Source: Paraburkholderia franconis
Lineage (GTDB): Bacteria; Pseudomonadota; Gammaproteobacteria; Burkholderiales; Burkholderiaceae
Reading direction: 5' to 3'
NCBI RefSeq assembly: GCF_009362735.1
Contig: NZ_WHNP01000005.1
Coordinates: 1 to 64,000, forward strand
Length of the DNA stretch: 64,000 nucleotides
This document shows, piece by piece, positions 44,598-54,391 of this stretch. Below the pieces are notes generated by a model. The model was not told the origin of the DNA, did not search any database, and saw only the letters and a program-made list of their open reading frames with translations. How positions within the stretch are numbered: position 1 is the first letter of the stretch; each line of letters starts with the position of its first letter. The position numbers and the translations under genes were made by a program.

Positions 44598-47500
44598 TAT
44601 CGCCGTGCGAGCCGCATGCGCATCAGCTGTTTTGTCTCGCCATCGGCGTCGGGCGGGAGATTGAAATCGCCGGAAACGAGTGACGCGACGGGCACGCCAT
44701 CGCGATACAGCACGCGGTTGCCCGCCACGGCCGGCACCTTGCTGCCCGGCAACAGCGTGCCCACCAGGTTCAGCGGATCGGTGCCCGCCACGCACACGTA
44801 GGCGCCGTCGTTCGCATGCCGCCGCACTTCGCGCAGCAGCGGAATCGCTTCCGGCAATGCGAACTGTTCGCCGGCGAGTCCGTTCACGAAGCGCCCGCCA
44901 CGCACCTGGCCGCGCGCTTCGAGCCGTTGATACACGCGCAGCAGGTCGCGCCACGGCGGCAGCCATTCGGCCTCGCGTTCGAGCAGCCGCCAGAAGACGA
45001 CGCCATATCGCCGCAACAGCGCCATCGCGATGTGTTCGAGCACGTCGGGCGCGAGCGGCGGCGGACGGCGCGCCGGCAACGCAGTGGGCGCATCATCTGC
45101 CGCGTCTTTGGCCACTACAGCGGGCCGCCGCAACAGCGCCCAGCGTCCCGCGTCGTCCATGCCGCCGATCAGCGCGCCTGCGCCGCGCGGACGGCGGCTC
45201 GGATAGTACGACGCGTTGCGCTTCGCTACCGGCTTGAGCAGCGCGCGCAGACCCGCAAAGCTGTCCGAGTTGACGAGTCCCGCCGCAACCAGTTCGCCGA
45301 GCGCATTCTCCAGTTCGACGCGCAGCAGATGCACATCCGTCAGCATTTCGTCGAAGAACATCGCGCCGTGCTGCGTCAGCGCGTCGAACACGAGCTGCGC
45401 TTTCGACGACAGTTCCGGCTGCTTCGCCGGATCGATCAGCGCGCTCCACACGGCTAGCGCGCGACGCGGCAACAAGACGATGGGCGTGCTGCGTACGGGC
45501 GCGCTCGCGCCGCGCGCGCGTTCCGTGAGCCGCGTCCAGACGATCTTGCCCGAGCGGCAGAACTCGTCGAGCGATGTGATCGAATAGTCCTTGAGGCGCG
45601 CGGGCAGGATGTCTTCCTCCCACGCGCCCGCCGCCGTCTGGAATCCCTCCAGCTGATCGAGCACGGCTGCGAGCGCATCGCGCCCTTCGCCGCGCGTATC
45701 GGGTGTGACGCGTTGCCATTCGAACAGAAAGCGCATGAAGTCATGCCGCTCGACAGGCTCGATCTCCCGTCGCAGGCGACGAACCGTATAGCGATGAATG
45801 CGCGCGAGCAGATGCCGTTCGCACCATTCCTCGTCGGCCGCGCGCGGCGTGAAACGGCCGCGCATCACGTAGCCTTCCGCTTCGAGCCGCGTCAACGCCT
45901 GCGCGACTGCTGATGCGGGCAACGCCAGCGCGCGCGCAATCGCCGACAACGGCAGCGGCCCGAAGCCCGTCAGCCGCGCGCGAATCACGTCGACCAGCGC
46001 GTCGTCTTCCGTCCAGGCATCGTCGAAACCTTTGGGCACGCGAACGGCCGGTTCGATTTCAGCGTGAGGATAGATCGCGCGCAGGCACGTCAGGCGTTCG
46101 GCGGGCAGCCATAGCGCATCGTGCTGCGCGATCTGCATGCGCGTCGCGTGGCCCGTCTTCGCCAGCTCGGAGAGCCACGCGATCCAGCCTTCGTTGCGCT
46201 GCGCCTCGGCTTCCGTGATACATGCAAGACCCGTCAACGCCTCGTGCATCTCGTCGGTGTCGCGCACTTGCGGCCACGCTTCTTCGCCGACGCTCGCAAT
46301 CGCGTCGGCATCGAGCGCGCCCAGATCGTCGGCGGATTCGGGGCCGCTCGTGTACCGGCGATTCAGCACGGCCTGGGTGCGGCGTTCTTCGATCGGCGCA
46401 TCGTCGAGAAACGCGTACGGCTTGGCCGTCAGTATCTCGGCTGCAAGCGGCGACGGGGCCGGCAGGTCGCGGCTCACGAGCGCGATCTCGCCTTGTTCGA
46501 TACGCCGCAGCAGCGCGAGCCACGCTTGCGTATCCATCGCGTCGTGCAGGCAGTCGTCGACGGTCTGATCGACGAGCGGATGACTCGGCAGCTCACGCTC
46601 GCCGACGATGTTTTCAAGGCACGCGGCCTGATCCGGAAACACGGTCGCGAGCAGATCGTCGCTGCGCATGCGCTGCAGTTGCGGCGACGTCTTGCGCCCG
46701 CCCGTGTAGCGCGGCAGCGCGAGCGCCGTCGTCGCGTTCCAGCGCCAGCGCACGCCGAAAAGCGGCGCGTCGAGCAGTGCCTGGATCAGCACGTGCTCGG
46801 CAGTGGCCGAACGCAGATAGCGCCACACTTCGTCGAGCGCGAAGCTGTGCGCGCCCGTCAGCGACAGCACGATCGCATCCTCGGTCGCGGCCGCCTGCAG
46901 CTCGAAGTTGAACGTGCGGCAAAAGCGCTTGCGCAGCGCGAGTCCCCACGCGCGATTCACGCGGCTGCCGAACGGCGTGTGGATCACGAGCTGCGTGCCA
47001 CCCGATTCGTCGAAGAAACGCTCCATCACGAGCGTGTCCTGCGTCGGCAGCGCGCCGAGCGTCTGACGTGCACGCGCCAGATACTCGACGATTTGCCGCG
47101 CGGCCGGCTCGATCAGGCCCGTTCGCTCGGCGAGCCACGCGATTGCGGGTTCGAGATCGAGCACGGCGGCGGGGCGCTCGGCGACGGCCGTGGGTTCGCC
47201 GCGCGTATCGGCGTACGCGTCGGCTGATGCTGTTTCAGGCGCGCGCAGCGTGGTCTTCGCATCGGCCGCATTCGCCAATAGACGCTCGATTTCCGAACGC
47301 AAACGCGCGACGCCCTCCGACAATTCGTCGCTGCGTCCGGGCGCTTCGCCGAGCCAGAACGGAATATTCGGCGGCTGGCCTTGCGCATCCTCGACGCGCA
47401 CGCGGCCGCTTTCGACGCGCATGATCCGGTACGACGCGTTGCCGAGCTGAAACACGTCGCCCGCGAGACTCTCGACGGCGAAGTCTTCGTTGACCGTGCC

Positions 47501-49102
47501 GATATTGAGCCCCTGCGGTTCGAGGATTACCGCGTAATCGGCGTTCTCCGGAATCGTGCCGCCCGACGTGACGGCATACAGCTTCGCGCCGCGTCGACCG
47601 CGCAGCGTGCCGTTGACAGCGTCGCGATGCACATACGCGGCGCGCGGGCCGTGGCGGCTCGTGTAGCCGTCGGCGAGCATGCGCAGCACGGCGTCGTATT
47701 GCTCGCGCTTCAGATCGGCATACGGCGCGGCGTGCCGGAACAGATCGAAGAGCCCGTCCTCGCTCCATTCGGCGTTCGAGACCTCCGCGACGATTTGCTG
47801 CGCGAGCACGTCGAGCGGCGCGCGCGGGATATGCAGCTGGTCGAGCTCGCCGCGCCGCACGCAATCGAGCAGCGCCGCGCATTCGATCAGATCGTCGCGC
47901 GAAGCAGGGAAGAGCCGTCCCTTCGGCATGCCGCCCACGTGGTGCCCCGAGCGTCCGACGCGCTGCAAAAACGGTGCGATCGCGCGCGGCGAGCCCATCT
48001 GGCAGACGAGATCGACATCGCCGATATCGATGCCGAGTTCCAGCGACGCCGTCGCGATCAGTACGCGCAGTTCGCCTCGTTTCAGCCGTTGCTCGGCGTC
48101 GAAGCGGTGCTCTTTCGCGAGCGAGCCGTGGTGCGCGGCGACGGCATCCTTGCCGAGCCGCTCGGTCAGATGCCGCGCGACGCGCTCGGCCATCCGGCGC
48201 GTGTTGACGAACACGAGCGTCGTCCGGTGCTGCGCGACGAGTTCCGCGAGCCGGTTGTAGACCAGTTCCCACGCTTCGTTCGACATCACCGCTTCGAGCG
48301 GCACGGGCGGAATTTCCAGCGCGAGATCGCGCTCGCGCACGTGGCCGACATCGACGATCGCGCAGTCGGCGGACGCGCTGCCGTCGGCGGAGTTTTCGGT
48401 CAAGCTGTCCAGGCTCGCGCCGCCGACGAGAAAGCGCGCGACGGCCTCGATCGGCTTTTGCGTCGCCGACAGGCCGATGCGCGGCAAGCGCCGGCCGCAC
48501 AACGCGTCGAGCCGTTCGAGCGTCAGCGCGAGATGGCTGCCGCGCTTGTTGCCCGCCATCGCGTGAATTTCGTCGACGATCACCGTGCGCACCGTCGACA
48601 GCATCTTGCGGCCCGATTCCGATCCGAGCAGCACGTACAGCGATTCGGGCGTCGTGACGAGAATATGCGGCGCGCGCTTCTTCAGCGCGGCGCGCTCCTG
48701 CTGCGTCGTATCGCCCGTGCGTACGGCCGTGCGGATGTCGAGCGCGGGCAGCCCGCGCTCCGCAAGTTCGCGCGCGATCCCTTCGAGCGGCGTCTGCAGG
48801 TTGATGCGGATGTCGTTCGACAGCGCCTTCAGCGGCGACACGTAGACCACCAGCGTTTCGTCGGGTAGCGCGCCGTCGTGCGCGAGCCCGTCGCGCACGA
48901 GTTCGTCTAGCACCGCGAGAAAGGCGGTCAGCGTCTTGCCGGAGCCCGTCGGCGCGGCGACGAGCGTATGCCGGCCGCTGCGGATCAGCGGCCACGCGGC
49001 GGCTTGCGCGTCCGTGGGCGCGGCAAAGGTATTTTCGAACCAGCCCGCGACGGCGGGATGGAAGTCGGCCAGCACGCGGGCGGCAGGGGAGGCGGAAGTC
49101 AT
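44594..49102 (-). CDS. lhr: Lhr, large SF2 DNA/RNA helicase
   Basis: About 1,502 residues from ATG 49102 (ATG 49138 would add 12). Length equals the long Enterobacterial-type Lhr (~1,540). Walker A APTGSGKTLTAF near residue 45, motif II as DEIH in TVIVDEIHAMAGNKRGS, SATQKPIEAVA (III), GSLAKEHRFDAEQRL and QMGSPRAIAPFLQRVGRSGH (V-VI). The C-terminal half is the Lhr-CTD that is probably a uracil-DNA-glycosylase-like or winged-helix assembly of debated function. Lhr translocates 3' to 5' and unwinds DNA and RNA-DNA hybrids, with links to repair. It is a single gene, not co-transcribed with neighbours. Confidence 0.92.
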   Translation of the reverse strand: MTSASPAARVLADFHPAVAGWFENTFAAPTDAQAAAWPLIRSGRHTLVAAPTGSGKTLTAFLAVLDELVRDGLAHDGALPDETLVVYVSPLKALSNDIRINLQTPLEGIARELAERGLPALDIRTAVRTGDTTQQERAALKKRAPHILVTTPESLYVLLGSESGRKMLSTVRTVIVDEIHAMAGNKRGSHLALTLERLDALCGRRLPRIGLSATQKPIEAVARFLVGGASLDSLTENSADGSASADCAIVDVGHVRERDLALEIPPVPLEAVMSNEAWELVYNRLAELVAQHRTTLVFVNTRRMAERVARHLTERLGKDAVAAHHGSLAKEHRFDAEQRLKRGELRVLIATASLELGIDIGDVDLVCQMGSPRAIAPFLQRVGRSGHHVGGMPKGRLFPASRDDLIECAALLDCVRRGELDQLHIPRAPLDVLAQQIVAEVSNAEWSEDGLFDLFRHAAPYADLKREQYDAVLRMLADGYTSRHGPRAAYVHRDAVNGTLRGRRGAKLYAVTSGGTIPENADYAVILEPQGLNIGTVNEDFAVESLAGDVFQLGNASYRIMRVESGRVRVEDAQGQPPNIPFWLGEAPGRSDELSEGVARLRSEIERLLANAADAKTTLRAPETASADAYADTRGEPTAVAERPAAVLDLEPAIAWLAERTGLIEPAARQIVEYLARARQTLGALPTQDTLVMERFFDESGGTQLVIHTPFGSRVNRAWGLALRKRFCRTFNFELQAAATEDAIVLSLTGAHSFALDEVWRYLRSATAEHVLIQALLDAPLFGVRWRWNATTALALPRYTGGRKTSPQLQRMRSDDLLATVFPDQAACLENIVGERELPSHPLVDQTVDDCLHDAMDTQAWLALLRRIEQGEIALVSRDLPAPSPLAAEILTAKPYAFLDDAPIEERRTQAVLNRRYTSGPESADDLGALDADAIASVGEEAWPQVRDTDEMHEALTGLACITEAEAQRNEGWIAWLSELAKTGHATRMQIAQHDALWLPAERLTCLRAIYPHAEIEPAVRVPKGFDDAWTEDDALVDVIRARLTGFGPLPLSAIARALALPASAVAQALTRLEAEGYVMRGRFTPRAADEEWCERHLLARIHRYTVRRLRREIEPVERHDFMRFLFEWQRVTPDTRGEGRDALAAVLDQLEGFQTAAGAWEEDILPARLKDYSITSLDEFCRSGKIVWTRLTERARGASAPVRSTPIVLLPRRALAVWSALIDPAKQPELSSKAQLVFDALTQHGAMFFDEMLTDVHLLRVELENALGELVAAGLVNSDSFAGLRALLKPVAKRNASYYPSRRPRGAGALIGGMDDAGRWALLRRPAVVAKDAADDAPTALPARRPPPLAPDVLEHIAMALLRRYGVVFWRLLEREAEWLPPWRDLLRVYQRLEARGQVRGGRFVNGLAGEQFALPEAIPLLREVRRHANDGAYVCVAGTDPLNLVGTLLPGSKVPAVAGNRVLYRDGVPVASLVSGDFNLPPDADGETKQLMRMRLARRY

Positions 49103-49138
49103 GGGATCGAAGATGGGGGCGGCGCGGCGTATAGCCAA

Positions 49139-49567
49139 TGGTGGCCGCGCCCTCGCAACCGTTAGACCGCTTCAGTCTCGCAGGTTTCGCGGCTTCGTGC
49201 TGACAGCGCAATCGCAGAAGCGACGCGGGGCTGCACTGCGAGCCGATGCGTTCGTGGGCGGTCAGACGCAACTACCGGTCAGTCGCCATTGCATCCACCC
49301 ACAGCGACGCAATCGCGCCAATGACAAGCGCTCGATCCATGCAAATGCGAGCAGAGGCGGGCGGCCGGCGGCATCCGGAATATGCAACGAAAAACGGCGC
49401 CATTGTGTGCCGAATGAAAGCGATGCGTCGCCACCGATGCTGAACCGCACGAACAGAACAGAACCTCATTGCCACTGACCCAATGGCAACCCGCCAGCAG
49501 CATCCGGAGTCAACGAGTATCCTCATCGGCTGACCCCGATTCATCACCCACGATGGAGTCTCGAACC
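49139..49567. other. Divergent intergenic region between lhr and the aldo-keto reductase
   Basis: About 430 bases. No gene with a natural composition or ribosome site is seen; it must contain the two divergent promoters. Confidence 0.5.
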
Positions 49568-50629
49568 ATGCGATATAACCAGCTCGGCCGCACGGGCGTT
49601 TTCGTGTCGGAACTATGTCTCGGCACGATGACGTTCGGCGGCACCGGCGGCATCTGGCAGCACATCGGCGACTTGCAGCAGAACGACGCCGAACGGCTGA
49701 TCGGCCGCGCGATCGACGCAGGTATCAATTTCATCGACACGGCCGACGTCTACTCGTCCGGCCTTTCCGAGCAGATCACCGGGCAGGCGCTCAGGAGCCT
49801 GAAGGTGCCGCGCGACAGCGTCGTCGTCGCGACGAAGGTGTTCGGCCAGACGGGCGACTTTGCAAATGCGCGCGGCGCGTCGCGCTATCACGTCATGGAC
49901 GGCATCAAGGCGAGCCTGCAACGGCTGCAACTCGATCACGTGGACCTCTATCAGATCCACGGCTTCGATCCCGCGACGCCGATCGAAGAAACGCTGCGCG
50001 CGCTCGATACGCTCGTGCAGCAGGGGCATGTGCGCTATATCGGCGTATCGAACTGGGCCGCGTGGCAGATCGTGAAAGCGCTCGGCATCTCCGAGCGGCT
50101 CGGGCTCGCGCGGTTCGACACGTTGCAGGCCTATTACACGATCGCGGGCCGCGATCTCGAACGCGAGCTGGTGCCGATGCTGAAGAGCGAAGGCCTCGGC
50201 CTGATGGTGTGGAGCCCGCTCGCGGGCGGATTGCTGAGCGGCAAGTATGGCCGCGAGCAGCAGGGCGAGGCGGGCAGCCGCCGCACGACGTTCGACTTTC
50301 CGCCCGTCGATCGCGAGCGCGCGTTCGATTGCGTCGACGTCATGCGCGCGATTGCCGAAGCGAAGGGCGTGTCCGTCGCGCAGATCGCGCTCGCGTGGCT
50401 GCTGCATCAGCGCGCGGTGATGAGCGTGATTGTCGGCGCGAAGCGGGTCGAACAGCTCGACGACAACATCAAGGCGACCCAGGTCGAACTGGGCGCGGAC
50501 GATCTCGCGAAGCTCGATGAAGTGAGCCGCCTGCCGTCCGAGTATCCGGGCTGGATGCTGGAGCGTCAGGGTGACCCGCGCCGTCAGCAGATCGCCGAAA
50601 CGCGCAGGGGCCGCGAAGGCAACGGCTGA
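49568..50629 (+). CDS. Aldo-keto reductase
   Basis: 353 residues from ATG 49568, with GGAG nine bases upstream. (beta/alpha)8 barrel of the AKR11/12-like group: RTGVFVSELCLGTMTFGG, NFIDTADVYSSGLSEQ with catalytic Asp and Tyr, ATKVFGQTG (Lys), DLYQIHGFDP (His), GVSNWAAWQ, and the NADPH site VIVGAKRVEQLDDN. Reduces an aldehyde or ketone with NADPH. Length is slightly longer than basic AKRs, with a basic C-terminal tail (RQQIAETRRGREG). Confidence 0.92.
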   Translation: MRYNQLGRTGVFVSELCLGTMTFGGTGGIWQHIGDLQQNDAERLIGRAIDAGINFIDTADVYSSGLSEQITGQALRSLKVPRDSVVVATKVFGQTGDFANARGASRYHVMDGIKASLQRLQLDHVDLYQIHGFDPATPIEETLRALDTLVQQGHVRYIGVSNWAAWQIVKALGISERLGLARFDTLQAYYTIAGRDLERELVPMLKSEGLGLMVWSPLAGGLLSGKYGREQQGEAGSRRTTFDFPPVDRERAFDCVDVMRAIAEAKGVSVAQIALAWLLHQRAVMSVIVGAKRVEQLDDNIKATQVELGADDLAKLDEVSRLPSEYPGWMLERQGDPRRQQIAETRRGREGNG

Positions 50630-50661
50630 GCCTTTTAAGGCTGCAACTCAGGCTTCGGGCA

Positions 50662-50695
50662 GATGACGCGGCGTGACGCTTCACGCCGCGTCATC
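50662..50695. terminator. Hairpin between aldo-keto reductase and pel scar
   Basis: Perfect 14-bp stem GATGACGCGGCGTG (50662-50675) / CACGCCGCGTCATC (50682-50695), 6-nt loop, between convergent units. Confidence 0.75.
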
Positions 50696-50708
50696 ATCGC
50701 AACGGCGC

Positions 50709-50935
50709 TCATTGCAGCATGAACGTCTCGTACTCGAGCGAATCGAGCTTGCGGTCGAGCAGATAAAGACTGGCGAGCACCACGACTAGCAGCGACGTTG
50801 CGAAGCCATAGCCGTAGTAAGCGGGATTCAGCGACAGCGTGATCGCCGTGAACACTACGTTCAACGCGACGAAATGGTCGCTGTCGTAGTCGCGGTAGAT
50901 CAGCGCGAGCAGGCCCGTCAGCGGCACCGTTTGCC
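50709..50935 (-). pseudogene. pelG: PelG C-terminal fragment (remnant)
   Basis: About 75 residues in one frame, ending ...LLDRKLDSLEYETFMLQ. The fragment includes VPLTGLLALIYRDYDSDHF and ALNVVFTAITLSLNPAYYGYG, followed by a last hydrophobic helix and the conserved 'LEYxTF' end that matches the C-terminus of the Wzx-like inner-membrane protein PelG. It follows the PelA-like part directly in a different frame, with no start codon of its own. Interpreted as the far end of a pel operon after a large internal deletion. Identification is from remembered PelG pattern, so moderate. Confidence 0.55.
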
Positions 50936-51727
50936 CGACGTCTTTGCCTGCTGTAGCAGCCAGTCGCGATCCTGCGCGGGCACTTCGGTATAGCGCTGCT
51001 GCGACTGGTCCCATCCGCGATAAAGCGATTCGAAAGCGACCGCGTACGCGAGGTCGTGCACTTGCGGCAGGATTTCGAAGCCGCGATTGAAGATCAGCTT
51101 CGCATCGGGATAGCGCGCCTTGATTGCCCGGATTACATTTGCGAGCCCGGCGATCTGTTGCGCGCGAGCGTCGTCCGTTTTGGCGACGAGTTGCCACGAA
51201 TCCATCGTGTCGAGAAAGAAGCCGCGATAGCCTTTGTCCCAAAGCGGCTTGATCACGTGATCGACGAAGAAAGCGGGCCATTCGGGCTGGCTCTGGTCGA
51301 CGACGCGCGAGGCCCACGACTCATTGCGTCCCGCGAGCCAGTTCTTCGGCACATCCGCGTAATAGCTGCGCGACGGCAGCACTTCGCCGACGCTCGCATA
51401 CGCAAACCACGTGGTGTGCGGCAAGCGGTGCACAAGCGGATCGAAACCACTGTCGGGTTCGATCACGGCTGCATCGAATGCCGATAGCATGTCGACGGGC
51501 GGCGATTTGCCGTAATAGAGCGCGAATGAAGGCTGCGTGGCGGTCTGTGCGACATCGTCCGCATAAGCGGGATGCAGCGGCAGCGCTAGCATCAGTGCGA
51601 GAACAAAAAGCGCGCAGCATGACCCGCCGATGCGTCGCGAACTTCCTCTGCGTGCCGCCAAAGGAATTGTTTCCTTTAAGATGCAAAGAAAATCTCTGAA
51701 ATGATGATGCAAGCCGCTTAATGTCAT
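50918..51727 (-). pseudogene. pelA: PelA N-terminal part (GH114 domain), truncated remnant
   Basis: From the ATG at 51727 (TTG 51733 also opens the frame). A signal-like segment CCALFVLALMLALPLHPAYA (about residues 36-57) precedes the GH114 domain: FALYYGKSPPVDMLSAFDAAVIEP, TWFAYASVGEVLPSRSYYADVPKNWL and FFVDHVIKPLWDKGYRGFFLDTMDSW. PelA is a periplasmic bifunctional galactosaminidase/deacetylase (>900 residues) acting on the cationic Pel exopolysaccharide. Here only about 270 residues remain; the deacetylase half is missing and the frame ends in a short foreign tail (TSGKRCR) where PelG sequence begins. Functionless or producing an orphan hydrolase. Confidence 0.7.
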
Positions 51728-51733
51728 CCGCAA

Positions 51734-51948
51734 AGATGTACTGCTGAATTGAACAGATGCGTTGTTTCATCTCGTTCTTTCAATTGCGACAGCGCCTATC
51801 ATAGACAAGATTTACGGACCGCCTAGCGACATTGCTGTGCTGGAGTCGCGTATTGTGTTAAATACGACGCTATTATTTGATCGATGTGCATTAAGCGCGG
51901 TGTTATGGCAATTCAATGCCATTCTGTTTTTAACGTTTTCCCGGCATT
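51734..51948. other. Low-GC gap upstream of the pel remnant
   Basis: Around 215 bases, lower in GC than flanking genes. It probably contains the old pel promoter; no gene seen. Confidence 0.5.
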
Positions 51949-53268
51949 TTAACGATTGCGTGCGCGGTGATACCGGTTCATCAATGGCGTTGCCGTAATG
52001 CCATGCACGACGACTGACGAAGTGATGACGGCAAGCGTCAGCGGCACCAGCGCGAGAATGTCGTTCGAATGGCGGCCTTGCGTGGCTTCGAGTGCAAATG
52101 CAAGGTAATAGAAAGAACCGATGCCGCGAATGCCAAACCAGCTCATCAGTCTGCGTTGCGCGTGAGACGCTTCGGAGCCGAGCAACGATGCTTCGACTGC
52201 GAGCGGCCGCACGACGAAGAACAGCGCCGCGATCAACGCGGCGCTTTGCCATGTGAAGAGCGACGCGCGAGTACTCGCAAGTACATTGCCGACGATCATC
52301 ATCACGGCCACTTCGGCGATGCGTTCGAGTTCGATCGTGAAGCCGAGCACCGACTCGGCCATATACGCATGCGCTTTTTGCGGATCGGCGGCCGTTGCGA
52401 CGACATCTTCCGAATCGACGGTGCCGATGGTCTCGCGTGGCGAGCGCGGGCCGCTCGCGCGATGCTCAACGCGGCGCATCGCGACACCCGCCGCGAACAC
52501 GGCGACGAATCCATACGTATGCGCAAGCTGCGCGGCGCCGTATGCGAGACCGATCAGGCCGAGCGCAAAGAAGCCTTCGAGCCCGAGGGCCTGTGCGTGC
52601 CGCGTGCGCAGCCATGCGACCGACCACGTCGTGATCCATCCGAGCAGGCCGCCGATGACGATCCCGCCGACGACGCCCGCCACCGCGGTGAGCGCGAAGC
52701 GCCAGTCGAGCGGGTCGCCGCCGTCCGCCGTGCTCGATGCGCACAACGCGAGACCCAGCAGCGCGAACGGCAACGCGATGCCGTCGTTCAGGCCGCCCTC
52801 ACCCGACAGCGAGAAACGCAGCAGGTCCACATCGTCCGATTCCTGCACCTGCACGTCGTGCGCGAGCACGGGGTCGGTGGGCGCGAGTATCGCGGCGAGC
52901 AGGAGTGCCGGGCCCCAGTCGAGTCCGAGCACGAATGCGCCGACGAGCGTGAGCAACGGAATCGTCAGCAGCATCGCGACGAAGCCCAGGCGCAGCGGCA
53001 GCGCCCATAAAGGCGCGACGAGGGGCAGCCGCAGACGCAGCCCGATCGCGAACAGCGAGACGAGCAGCGCGACCTCCGTGACGGGCCGCAGAAAGTGCGC
53101 GTCGCGCACGAGGTCGAGTTGCAGAAGATGGGCGGGACCGAGCGCATAGCCGATCGCGAGATAGAGCATCGCGGCGGAGAGCGGCAGACGCTTGAAGGTC
53201 GTCGCGGCGATGCCCATGAAGACGAGCACGCCGCCGACGATCAGATACCACCAGACTGTTTCATACAT
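51949..53268 (-). CDS. Sodium/proton antiporter (CPA1/NhaP-like)
   Basis: 439 residues, about 11-12 membrane segments. LAIGYALGPAHLLQLDL, LLAAILAPTDPVLAHDVQVQ (the AxxDP/TDP cation-site region) and SLSGEGGLNDGIALPFALL (the ND motif of electroneutral antiporters) identify the cation:proton antiporter family. Inner-membrane sodium or potassium/proton exchange, for pH and salt homeostasis. Upstream of the stress islet and in the same direction as the DUF3175 gene, separated by ~60 bases. Confidence 0.92.
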   Translation of the reverse strand: MYETVWWYLIVGGVLVFMGIAATTFKRLPLSAAMLYLAIGYALGPAHLLQLDLVRDAHFLRPVTEVALLVSLFAIGLRLRLPLVAPLWALPLRLGFVAMLLTIPLLTLVGAFVLGLDWGPALLLAAILAPTDPVLAHDVQVQESDDVDLLRFSLSGEGGLNDGIALPFALLGLALCASSTADGGDPLDWRFALTAVAGVVGGIVIGGLLGWITTWSVAWLRTRHAQALGLEGFFALGLIGLAYGAAQLAHTYGFVAVFAAGVAMRRVEHRASGPRSPRETIGTVDSEDVVATAADPQKAHAYMAESVLGFTIELERIAEVAVMMIVGNVLASTRASLFTWQSAALIAALFFVVRPLAVEASLLGSEASHAQRRLMSWFGIRGIGSFYYLAFALEATQGRHSNDILALVPLTLAVITSSVVVHGITATPLMNRYHRARNR

Positions 53269-53325
53269 GGGCCGTCAGCGCGCATGCAGGCAAGGGTGCC
53301 GATGCATCGTGTGCCTGCATCGATG

Positions 53326-53760
53326 TCAGGGCGCGCGGCCGAACGCTTCGCGCAGTTTGCGCTTGGCCTGTTCGAGCGTGCTCTTGCGCGACTTCGGCAG
53401 ATTGCGGCCTGCGCGGTTGATATAGAAATTGAGCATCGACATCGCGGACTGGAACGGCGTGCCCTTGCGCCGCTTGCTGCGCGTCGACGAACGTTTGAGC
53501 GACTGGGCGATTTCTTCGGCGCTGCCCGTCTTGAAGATATCCTTTTCGAGGTCCATCGCGTCGCTCGTTTCCATCACGTGATGCGACCAGTACTTCGACG
53601 TGCTTTTCGATGAACTCGCCGACGACGTTCGCGCGCGACGATGCGCGGCCTTCGCCTGCGTGTGCCGCTGGCGCGGCGGACGGCCGCCTTTCGTGCGCGT
53701 CGACACATGCGCGGCCGTCTTCTTGCCGCTCGACGTTCCACTGCGTTTGCTGGTAGCCAT
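53326..53760 (-). CDS. DUF3175 domain protein
   Basis: 144 residues from ATG 53760 (GTG 53769 is an alternative). The N-terminal ~55 residues are a basic Ser/Lys/Arg tail like histone H1; from ~60 on it matches DUF3175: WSHHVMETSDAMDLEKDIFK, IAQSLKRSSTRSKRRKGTPFQSAMSMLNFYINRAGRNLPKSR and a C-terminal helix. These proteins occur in stress and desiccation loci and are of unknown function. The basic tail suggests nucleic-acid association. Confidence 0.88.
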   Translation of the reverse strand: MATSKRSGTSSGKKTAAHVSTRTKGGRPPRQRHTQAKAAHRRARTSSASSSKSTSKYWSHHVMETSDAMDLEKDIFKTGSAEEIAQSLKRSSTRSKRRKGTPFQSAMSMLNFYINRAGRNLPKSRKSTLEQAKRKLREAFGRAP

Positions 53761-53776
53761 GATGGTCACCGATGTA

Positions 53777-54289
53777 TCACAGCTTCACGCCGCCCGCTTC
53801 GGGCGGATCGGACGATCCGGGCGCGATGTCGCCGGCGCCGAATGCGTCATTGCCCGCGCTGTTGCTCCCGCTTCTACACCAATAGGGCTCGCGTCCATAG
53901 TACTGGTGCACCGACGTCGCCCACGTTGTGTCCGCCATCGACGGCCAGTGGTCCTTGTCGAAGCCCGGCGCGTTCTTCACGCTTTCGGTCGGCATGTCGA
54001 GCAGAAAGCACTTGCAGTCCGCGTCGAGCGTGAGCGCGCTCCAGGGAATCGCGAGCAGCTTGTCGCTGATGCCGAGAAAGCCGCCGCTCGACAGCACCGC
54101 ATACGCGATCCGTCCCGAGCGCACGTCGAGCATGATGTGCTTGATCTTGCCGATATCGTTGCCGTCGGCGCTCAGTACCTTGTCGCCATCGAGCGTGGCG
54201 GCCGCCATCACGTCGGGGCCCGGGCCCGTCGATCCGCTGCGGTCTGCGCCGACGATATTCGCGCCTTGCGTCTGCTTGGCCATCGTCAT
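53777..54289 (-). CDS. PRC-barrel domain protein
   Basis: 170 residues from ATG 54289, with GGAGA upstream. Residues ~30-100 form a PRC-barrel (GDKVLSADGNDIGKIKHIMLDVRSGRIAYAVLSSGGFLGISDKLLAIPWSALTLD). The C-terminus is low-complexity with Trp/Tyr motifs (WPSMADTTWATSVHQYYGREPYW). PRC barrels bind partners such as RNA-processing or photosynthetic proteins; in stress islets they are thought to accompany general stress responses. 17 bases upstream of the DUF3175 gene, so probably an operon. Confidence 0.9.
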   Translation of the reverse strand: MTMAKQTQGANIVGADRSGSTGPGPDVMAAATLDGDKVLSADGNDIGKIKHIMLDVRSGRIAYAVLSSGGFLGISDKLLAIPWSALTLDADCKCFLLDMPTESVKNAPGFDKDHWPSMADTTWATSVHQYYGREPYWCRSGSNSAGNDAFGAGDIAPGSSDPPEAGGVKL

Positions 54290-54391
54290 GATCGTTCTCC
54301 GTCGTGGGTGTGCTTATAGCCGGATTCGAGCAACAGCTATTCCTCGCGCCGTCGCGTCGGCGCGGCATGCGTGAATGGCTCGACGAACGCT

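Noticed and set aside
47235..49271. 678-residue minus-strand ORF
   Set aside because: Shifted frame of lhr; Arg-rich composition, no motif.
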